NCBI RefSeq assembly: GCF_039528175.1
Contig: NZ_BAAALH010000002.1
Location: 806,001 to 870,000, forward strand
Direction: 5' to 3'
DNA length: 64,000 nt
From: Citricoccus alkalitolerans
GTDB taxonomy: Bacteria; Actinomycetota; Actinomycetes; Actinomycetales; Micrococcaceae
How positions within the stretch are numbered: the first letter of the stretch is position 1; every line of letters starts with the position of its first letter. Positions 58,175 to 64,000 of the stretch are shown piece after piece. A program made the translations under genes and the position numbers. The notes under the pieces were generated by a model. It saw only the letters and a program-made list of their open reading frames with translations. It made no database searches and was not told the DNA's origin.

Positions 58175-59782
58175 ATGACCGAGACCCCCGCAGTGGACCA
58201 TCAGGCCGGCCAGGCCCCGGGCCCGGTGGACTTCTCCGACCGGAGCCACCGCCCCGGCAAGATCATCGCCCTGCACCTGAACTACCCCTCCCGCATCGCC
58301 CAGCGCGGACGGTCACCGAAGTTCCCGGGCTACTTCCTCAAGGCCGGCTCCTCCGTGGCCCGCAGTGGAGACGCCATCGAGCGCCCCGAGGGCACCGAGC
58401 TGCTGGCCTACGAGGGTGAGATTGCGCTGATCCTTGGCGAGACCTGCCGCCGGGTGTCCCCCGAAGAAGGCTGGTCCAAGGTCTCCGGCATCACCGCGGC
58501 CAACGACTGGGGTCTCTACGACCTGCGCCATGCGGACAAGGGCTCCAACCTCAAGAACAAGTCCGGAGACGGATACACCCCGCTCGGTCCGAACGTCATC
58601 CCGGCTGCCGGCCTGGACCCGGCGGGGCTCCGCGTGCGCACCTGGGTCAACGGCGAGCTGACGCAGGACGACACCACGGAGGGACTCGTGTTCCCCTTCG
58701 GCCAGCTGATCGCCGACCTCTCCCAGCTGATGACCCTCGAGACTGGGGACGTCATCCTGACCGGCACCCCGGCCGGCTCCTCCGTGGCCCAGCCCGGGGA
58801 CGTCGTCGAGGTGGAGGTGGACGCTCCGCAGGCACCCGGTGCCCCCAGCACCGGCCGCCTCGTCACCCCCGTGCGCTCCTCCGGCCAGGCCCTGCCCGAC
58901 TTCGGTGCCCAGCCGCAGGTGGACGACACCCAGCGTGCGGAGGCCTGGGGCTCTCGCGAGGCCGCCGGGCTGCCAGCCACCGAGAGTGCCGAACCGTCCA
59001 CCGGGACGGACGAGGCCGGCGTCGAGCCCTACCGCTATGTGCCGAACACGCCCGCCGCGGACCGCACCCTGCTGACCGCCGAGCTGCGGGCCAAGATCGA
59101 GGAGACCGCGGTCGCCACCCTCACCGCCCAGCTGCGCAAGCGCGGCATCGACAACGCCACCATCGATGGCGTGCGCCCCACCCACCCGGGCCAGCGCATC
59201 CTCGGCTACGCCAAGACTCTGCGCTACGTGCCCAATCGCGAGGACCTGTTCAAGCGTTTCGGCGGCGGGTTCAACGCCCAGAAGCGCGCCATGGACACCG
59301 TGGAGCCGGACGACGTGGTCGTCATGGAGGCCCGCGGTGAGACGGGCACCGGCACCCTCGGAGATGTCCTGGCGTTGCGCGCCCAGGTCCGCGGCGCAAC
59401 GGCGGTGGTGACCGACGGCGGCGTGCGGGACTCCGCGGCCGTCGCCGAGGTCGGCCTGCAGGTCTACGCCAACGGCGCGCACCCGGCCGTGCTCGGCCGA
59501 CGCCACATCCCCTGGGAGGTGGGCGGCACGATCGCCTGCGGCGGCACCACCGTCCAGCCCGGGGACATCATCATCGGCGACGACGACGGTGTGGTGGTGG
59601 TTCCCCCGGCCCTGCTGGAGGAAGTCGTCAATGACGCCTATGAGCAGGAGCAGCAGGACGCCTGGGTGTTTGACCGCGTGGCCGAGGGGCACCCGGTGGA
59701 CGGACTGTTCCCGCCGAACGCCGAGTGGAAGGCGAAATATGCGGACTACCGGGCGAGCCGTGTGAACCGGGACGAGCGATGA
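58175..59782 (+). CDS. FAH-family isomerase/decarboxylase fused to RraA-like aldolase
   Basis: 535 residues, AGGAG nine bases before the ATG. The N-terminal half (about 25-235) is a fumarylacetoacetate hydrolase fold: KIIALHLNYPSRI, LLAYEGEIALILG with metal-binding Glu residues, and DVILTGTPAGSS, as in HpaG/HpcE. A disordered linker precedes a C-terminal RraA-like domain (about 310-505): GDVLALRAQVRGATAVVTDG, GVRDSAAVAE with the Arg-Asp pair of HMG/CHA-type aldolases, and GTTVQPGDIIIGDDDG. It could combine 5-oxopent-3-ene-tricarboxylate decarboxylase or isomerase chemistry with a retro-aldol step. No HpaI is in the window. Stop overlaps the GntR start. Confidence 0.82.
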   Translation: MTETPAVDHQAGQAPGPVDFSDRSHRPGKIIALHLNYPSRIAQRGRSPKFPGYFLKAGSSVARSGDAIERPEGTELLAYEGEIALILGETCRRVSPEEGWSKVSGITAANDWGLYDLRHADKGSNLKNKSGDGYTPLGPNVIPAAGLDPAGLRVRTWVNGELTQDDTTEGLVFPFGQLIADLSQLMTLETGDVILTGTPAGSSVAQPGDVVEVEVDAPQAPGAPSTGRLVTPVRSSGQALPDFGAQPQVDDTQRAEAWGSREAAGLPATESAEPSTGTDEAGVEPYRYVPNTPAADRTLLTAELRAKIEETAVATLTAQLRKRGIDNATIDGVRPTHPGQRILGYAKTLRYVPNREDLFKRFGGGFNAQKRAMDTVEPDDVVVMEARGETGTGTLGDVLALRAQVRGATAVVTDGGVRDSAAVAEVGLQVYANGAHPAVLGRRHIPWEVGGTIACGGTTVQPGDIIIGDDDGVVVVPPALLEEVVNDAYEQEQQDAWVFDRVAEGHPVDGLFPPNAEWKAKYADYRASRVNRDER

Positions 59783-60525
59783 CCACGATCACCGCCGACA
59801 CGGCCGGGCGAGACCCAGGGGACCGGGGGACAGGCGATCAGGACGCCGGGACGGGTTCGTCCAAGGCGGACTTGGCCTACCAGCGGATCCTGTCCGGCAT
59901 CAACGCCGGCCGTTACGCCCCCGGTGCCCGCCTGGTGCTCGCCCAGCTCGCCGCCGAACTCGAGATGTCCGTGGTCCCCGTGCGGGAGGCCATCCGGCGC
60001 CTGCAGTCGGAGTCGGTCGTGGCCTACACGCGCAACGTCGGGGCGACCGTGATCGGGATCGATCCGGAGATCTACCACGACACCATGGAGACCCTGGCGC
60101 TGGTCGAGGGATACTCCACGGCACTGTGCGCCCCCCTGATCACCCCCGAGGAGATCGAGAGGGCGCGAGCCATCAACGAGCGGATGCGAGGACTCCTGGC
60201 GGACTTCAACGCCGTGGAGTTCACCCGCCTCAACAAGGAATTTCACTCCGTGCTGTTCGAACACCACCAGAACAGCCACATCCTGGACCTCGTCCACCGT
60301 GGCTGGGCCCGCCTGGCGGCACTGCGTTCCTCGACCTTCGCCTACGTGCCCCACCGTGCCGACCGCTCGGTGGCCGAACATGACCACCTGCTGGACCTGA
60401 TCGCCGCCGGCGCCGAGTTCGGAGCGGTGGAGCAGGCCGCCCGTCACCACCGACTCAACACCCTGAACGCCTACCTGGACCACGTCGCCGCCAGCAGCGG
60501 CGACGCCGACTCATCATCTGTCTGA
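59779..60525 (+). CDS. GntR-family regulator (FCD domain)
   Basis: 248 residues from ATG 59779 (ATGA overlap). After a disordered N-terminus the GntR winged helix runs SKADLAYQRILSGINAGRYA, PGARLVLAQLAAELEMSVVP and VREAIRRLQSESVVAY. The FCD domain has EFHSVLFEHHQNSHILDLVH and AEHDHLLDLIAAGAEFGAVE, then RHHRLNTL, with the His/Asp residues that bind metal and effector. It likely represses the operon through the palindrome at 58062-58073 and responds to a pathway intermediate. Confidence 0.9.
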   Translation: MTTITADTAGRDPGDRGTGDQDAGTGSSKADLAYQRILSGINAGRYAPGARLVLAQLAAELEMSVVPVREAIRRLQSESVVAYTRNVGATVIGIDPEIYHDTMETLALVEGYSTALCAPLITPEEIERARAINERMRGLLADFNAVEFTRLNKEFHSVLFEHHQNSHILDLVHRGWARLAALRSSTFAYVPHRADRSVAEHDHLLDLIAAGAEFGAVEQAARHHRLNTLNAYLDHVAASSGDADSSSV

Positions 60526-60542
60526 CGACCGAGAGGACCATC

Positions 60543-62081
60543 ATGACTGCCCAGAGCAATGACTTCGTTCCCGCGAACCTGCCTTCATCGATCCAGCACT
60601 ACATCGGTGGCCAGCACGTCGACTCCATCGATGGGGACACCTTCGACGTGCTGAACCCGGTCACCAACCAGCCCTACCTGCAGGCCGCCTCCGGCAAGGT
60701 CGCGGACATCGATGCCGCCGTGGCCGCCGCCAAGGACGCCTTCGAGAACGGCCCGTGGCCGACCATGCTTCCGCGCGAGCGCTCCCGGGTGCTGCACAAG
60801 ATCGCGGACATCGTGGAGACCCGCGGCCAGGAGCTGGCTGAGATGGAGTGCTACGACACCGGATTGCCGATCTCCCAAGCCCTGGGCCAGGCCCGCCGTG
60901 CCGCCGAGAACTTCCGCTTCTTCGCGGACCTGATCGTGGCGCAGCACGATGACGCGTTCAAGGTCCCCGGCCGCCAGGCGAACTACGTCAACCGCAAGCC
61001 GATCGGCGTGGCCGGGCTCATCACCCCGTGGAACACCCCGTTCATGCTCGAGTCCTGGAAGCTCGGCCCGGCCATCGCTACCGGCAACACCGTGGTGCTC
61101 AAGCCGGCGGAGTTCACCCCGCTCTCCGCCTCCCTCTGGCCGGGCATCTTCGAGGAGGCCGGGCTGCCGGCCGGTGTGTTCAACATGGTCCACGGCTACG
61201 GCGAGGAGGGCTTCGCCGGGGACTCCCTGGTGAAGCACCCGGACGTGCCGCTGATCTCCTTCACCGGCGAGTCCCGCACCGGACAGATCATCTTCGGCAA
61301 CGCCGCCCCGTACCTCAAGGGCCTGTCGATGGAGCTGGGCGGCAAGTCCCCCGCCGTGGTCTTCGAGGACGCGGACCTGGACGCGGCGATCGACGCCACC
61401 GTCTTCGGGGTCTTCTCCCTCAACGGCGAACGCTGCACCGCGGGCTCCCGCATCCTGGTCCAGCGCGGCATCTACGACGAGTTCGTGGAGCGCTACTCGG
61501 CCCAGGCGAAGCGCGTGAAGGTCGGCTTGCCACATGAGGAGTCCACCGAGGTCGGTGCCCTGGTCCACCCGGAGCACTTCGAGAAGGTCATGTCCTACGT
61601 GGAGATCGGCAAGTCCGAGGCCCGCCTGACCGCCGGCGGCGGCCGCCCGGAGGAGTTCCCCGAGGGCAATTTCATCCAGCCGACCGTGTTCGCGGACGTC
61701 TCCCCGGAGGCCCGCATCTTCCAGGAGGAGATCTTCGGCCCGGTGGTGGCCATCACCCCGTTCGACACGGACGAGGAGGCTCTCGAGCTGGCCAACAACA
61801 CCAAGTACGGCCTGGCCGCATACATCTGGACGAACGACCTGAAGCGCTCCCACAACTTTGCCCAGAACGTTGAGGCGGGCATGGTGTGGCTGAACTCCAA
61901 CAACGTCCGCGACCTGCGCACCCCCTTCGGCGGCGTGAAGGCCTCCGGCCTGGGGCACGAGGGCGGTTACCGCTCGATCGACTTCTACACCGACCAGCAG
62001 GCCGTTCACATCAACCTCGGTGAGGTCCACAACCCGGTCTTCGGCCGGCAGGAGCAGGCCGCCGAGGAGCTCCAGGCGTGA
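60543..62081 (+). CDS. hpaE: 5-carboxymethyl-2-hydroxymuconate semialdehyde dehydrogenase
   Basis: 512 residues with GAGAGGACC before the ATG. An aldehyde dehydrogenase: GLITPWNTPFMLESWKLGPA (Asn of the active site), FTGESRTGQIIFG, catalytic Glu in ELGGKSPAVVF and catalytic Cys in LNGERCTAGSRILVQ. NAD-dependent oxidation of the ring-cleavage semialdehyde to 5-carboxymethyl-2-hydroxymuconate follows HpaD in the pathway. The assignment to hpaE rests on position between the regulator and hpaD and on overall similarity; other aldehyde substrates are possible. Confidence 0.88.
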   Translation: MTAQSNDFVPANLPSSIQHYIGGQHVDSIDGDTFDVLNPVTNQPYLQAASGKVADIDAAVAAAKDAFENGPWPTMLPRERSRVLHKIADIVETRGQELAEMECYDTGLPISQALGQARRAAENFRFFADLIVAQHDDAFKVPGRQANYVNRKPIGVAGLITPWNTPFMLESWKLGPAIATGNTVVLKPAEFTPLSASLWPGIFEEAGLPAGVFNMVHGYGEEGFAGDSLVKHPDVPLISFTGESRTGQIIFGNAAPYLKGLSMELGGKSPAVVFEDADLDAAIDATVFGVFSLNGERCTAGSRILVQRGIYDEFVERYSAQAKRVKVGLPHEESTEVGALVHPEHFEKVMSYVEIGKSEARLTAGGGRPEEFPEGNFIQPTVFADVSPEARIFQEEIFGPVVAITPFDTDEEALELANNTKYGLAAYIWTNDLKRSHNFAQNVEAGMVWLNSNNVRDLRTPFGGVKASGLGHEGGYRSIDFYTDQQAVHINLGEVHNPVFGRQEQAAEELQA

Positions 62082-62166
62082 CCGGCCGCGGCCTCTCCAC
62101 ACCGCATCGGCTGACTGCACCGTCTTCGCCGTCTTCCCCGTTGTCCCCCACAGAGTAAGGACCATC

Positions 62167-63333
62167 ATGACCCACCTTGACGACCGGACGATGACGTCCT
62201 CCGGCTTCTATGTCTCTCAGGAAGCCCCCATCGTGTCCGACAACCCCGTCCCGACCCCGCAGGCCCCGGCCCCGGACATCCTGCGCTGCGCCTACATGGA
62301 GCTGGTGGTCACGGACCTGCAGCGCTCCCGCGAGTTCTACGTGGACGTGCTCGGCCTGACCGTCACCGAAGAGGACGAGAACACGATCTACCTGCGGTCG
62401 CTGGAGGAGTTCATCCACCACAACCTGGTCCTGCGCAAGGGCCCGGTGGCCGCCGTCGCCGTCTTCTCCTACCGTGTGCGCAGCCCGGAGGACCTGGACA
62501 AGGCCGTGGCCTTCTACGAGGAGCTCGGCTGCCGTGTGGAGCGCCGCAAGGAGGGATTCACGAAGGGCATCGGTGACTCGGTGCGCGTGGAGGACCCGAT
62601 GGGCTTCCCCTACGAGTTCTTCCACGAGGTGGAGCACGTCGAGCGTCTGGCCTGGCGCTATGACCTGTACACCCCGGGTGCGCTGGTCCGGCTGGACCAC
62701 TTCAATCAGGTCACCCCCGACGTTCCGAGGGCCACGAAGTTCATGCAGGACCTGGGCTTCCGCGTCACCGAGGACATCCAGGACGACGAGGGCACCGTGT
62801 ATGCCGCCTGGATGCGCCGCAAGTCGACCGTGCATGACACGGCCATGACCGGCGGAGACGGCCCCCGCATGCATCACGTCGCCTTCGCCACCCACGAAAA
62901 GCACAACATCCTGGCGATCTGCGACAAGATGGGCGCCCTGCGCATCTCGGACCGGATCGAGCGCGGTCCCGGCCGGCACGGCGTGTCCAATGCGTTCTAC
63001 CTGTACATCCTGGACCCGGACGGCCACCGGATCGAGATCTACACCCAGGACTACTACACCGGCGACCCGGACAACCCGGTCGTCACGTGGGACGTGCATG
63101 ACAATCAGCGCCGCGACTTCTGGGGCAACCCGGTCGTCCCCTCCTGGTACACCGAGGCCTCCCTCGTGCTGGACCTGGACGGCAACCCGAAGAAGGTCAC
63201 GGCCCGGGAGGACAAGTCCGAGATGGACGTGACCATCGGCGCCGACGGCTTCTCCTACACCCGTCCCGGCGACGAGGACGGCACCTACCAGGGTGAGGCC
63301 GCCAAGGGATTCAAACTCGGACACCAGCTGTAG
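62167..63333 (+). CDS. hpaD: Homoprotocatechuate 2,3-dioxygenase (extradiol)
   Basis: 388 residues. Two glyoxalase-fold modules. The metal ligands are His178 (RLDHFNQV), His237 (PRMHHVAF) and Glu290 (HRIEIYTQ); their spacing equals that of Brevibacterium HPCD (His155, His214, Glu267) with a constant offset of 23 residues from a longer N-terminus. It cleaves 3,4-dihydroxyphenylacetate at the 2,3 bond to 5-carboxymethyl-2-hydroxymuconate semialdehyde using Fe(II) or Mn(II). Which metal is used cannot be told from the ligands, since Fe and Mn homologues share them. Followed by hpaH 19 bases on. Confidence 0.95.
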   Translation: MTHLDDRTMTSSGFYVSQEAPIVSDNPVPTPQAPAPDILRCAYMELVVTDLQRSREFYVDVLGLTVTEEDENTIYLRSLEEFIHHNLVLRKGPVAAVAVFSYRVRSPEDLDKAVAFYEELGCRVERRKEGFTKGIGDSVRVEDPMGFPYEFFHEVEHVERLAWRYDLYTPGALVRLDHFNQVTPDVPRATKFMQDLGFRVTEDIQDDEGTVYAAWMRRKSTVHDTAMTGGDGPRMHHVAFATHEKHNILAICDKMGALRISDRIERGPGRHGVSNAFYLYILDPDGHRIEIYTQDYYTGDPDNPVVTWDVHDNQRRDFWGNPVVPSWYTEASLVLDLDGNPKKVTAREDKSEMDVTIGADGFSYTRPGDEDGTYQGEAAKGFKLGHQL

Positions 63334-63352
63334 AGGCAAGGGACGCACGGAC

Positions 63353-64000
63353 ATGCTTGACCACTCAACACACACGGCGATCGCCGATGAGCTGCACCGG
63401 GCCGGTGAGGACCGGATGCCGGTTCCGCTGCTCACGGCGCGGTACCCGAACATGGGGATCGAGGACTCCTACGCGATCCAGGGGATCTGGGCCCAGCGGC
63501 AGATCGATGCCGGCCGGAAGAAGGTCGGTCACAAGATCGGCCTGACCTCCAAGGCCATGCAGGATGCCACCGGGATCGATGAACCGGACTACGGGGTGAT
63601 CTTCGACGACATGGTGATGGAGTCCGGCCACGTGTTCGAGTGGGCGCGCTACACGCATCCGAGGGTGGAGATGGAGCTCGCCTTCGTGCTGAAGGAGACC
63701 CTGGCCGGGCCCGGGGTCACGCTGTTCGACGTCCTGCGTGCCACGGAGTACGTGGTCCCGGCACTGGAGGTGCTGGACTCCCGGATCGAGATGGCGGGGC
63801 GCACGATCACGGACACCATCAGTGACAACGCCGCCATGGGCGCCATGGTGTTCGGGGGCCGCCCGGTGGCACCGGATGCCGTGGACCTGCGCTGGGTGGC
63901 GGGGATGCTGTCCCGCAACCAGGAGATCATCGAGACGGGCGTGGCCGCCGGGGTGCTCAATCATCCGGCCAACGGGGTGCACTGGCTGGCGAACCGGATC
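63353..64000 (+). CDS. hpaH: 2-oxo-hept-4-ene-1,7-dioate hydratase (partial, cut by window end)
   Basis: 216 codons to the window end, with the C-terminus missing (family about 265). The FAH-like hydratase pattern is clear: GIEDSYAIQGIWAQRQIDAG, VGHKIGLTSKAMQDATGIDE, PRVEMELAFVLKETLAGPG (metal-binding Glu pair), EYVVPALEVLDSRIEMAGRT and ISDNAAMGAMVFGGRPV. It hydrates 2-oxohept-4-ene-1,7-dioate, the step after isomerisation and decarboxylation in the homoprotocatechuate pathway. Remaining pathway genes such as hpaF or hpaI are expected beyond the right edge. Confidence 0.9.
   Translation, partial: MLDHSTHTAIADELHRAGEDRMPVPLLTARYPNMGIEDSYAIQGIWAQRQIDAGRKKVGHKIGLTSKAMQDATGIDEPDYGVIFDDMVMESGHVFEWARYTHPRVEMELAFVLKETLAGPGVTLFDVLRATEYVVPALEVLDSRIEMAGRTITDTISDNAAMGAMVFGGRPVAPDAVDLRWVAGMLSRNQEIIETGVAAGVLNHPANGVHWLANRI

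Noticed and set aside
60585..62168. Long minus-strand frame opposite the aldehyde dehydrogenase
   Set aside because: The plus strand encodes all aldehyde dehydrogenase catalytic motifs; the antisense frame is a codon-bias shadow. The same applies to 47968-49740 and 62011-63453.
1..64000. rRNA, tRNA, CRISPR arrays, insertion sequences or prophage genes
   Set aside because: None recognised: no transposase or integrase motifs, no repeated spacers, and no stretch that looked like a tRNA cloverleaf by eye. Small RNAs could be missed without a covariance search.

Overview
The window is GC-rich, with strong G/C preference at third codon positions. It has many 4-base start/stop overlaps, frequent GTG starts and several genes that look leaderless. 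Together with gene content (a TipA-type MerR regulator, fasciclin plus sulfite-oxidase-like pair, HAD-GH65 phosphorylase fusion, CGNR regulator, homoprotocatechuate genes), this points to a high-GC actinobacterium, most likely Micrococcaceae (Arthrobacter/Citricoccus/Kocuria-like). The taxonomic call is inference. No rRNA, tRNA, CRISPR array or transposase gene is visible.

Region 1 (1-24.6 kb) is ordinary chromosomal content: a truncated MacB-type ABC ATPase, a lactate-permease-like transporter, a coupled four-gene operon (small membrane protein, nitronate monooxygenase, histidine kinase, response regulator), a HAD-GH65 disaccharide phosphorylase fusion, an RlmC-type methyltransferase, a fasciclin lipoprotein and molybdopterin oxidoreductase pair that may share an ECF-type promoter, two divergent double-hotdog thioesterases, AlkA, a metallo-beta-lactamase-like protein, a MerR/TipA regulator and a heterodimeric ABC exporter.

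Region 2 (24.7-39.4 kb) is the most striking part. One strand carries a tightly packed set of genes that together look like an almost self-contained electron-transport module: a Tat-lipoprotein GMC-dehydrogenase small subunit and its flavoprotein, a blue-copper lipoprotein, a caa3-type oxidase (subunit II fused to cytochrome c, subunit I fused to a subunit III-like part), a small three-helix protein, a lipoprotein cytochrome c, CcmC, CcmE, CcmF, CcmG, a CcmH/CcmI fusion, a second cupredoxin and a CopD-CtaG fusion. System I (Ccm) cytochrome c maturation is unexpected in an actinobacterium, where System II is usual, and no ccmA, ccmB or ccmD is present here.

Region 3 (39.4-50 kb) holds a CPBP protease, a MATE transporter, two small membrane proteins (one behind a 35-codon leader ORF), a CitE-like lyase, a CGNR regulator facing a ThDP enzyme, a small unidentified gene or gene remnant between two large hairpins, an SRPBCC protein and a SulP transporter.

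Region 4 (49.6-64 kb) looks like aromatic-acid catabolism. A LysR regulator faces a folate-dependent O-demethylase-like protein. A TRAP transporter follows with a CRP/GlxR-like site upstream, then an Lrp regulator and a benzoylformate-decarboxylase-like ThDP enzyme. An operon for homoprotocatechuate meta-cleavage comes last: a FAH-RraA fusion, a GntR regulator, and HpaE, HpaD and HpaH, with HpaH cut by the window end. A plausible reading is uptake of a methoxylated aromatic acid such as homovanillate, O-demethylation to homoprotocatechuate, and meta-cleavage.
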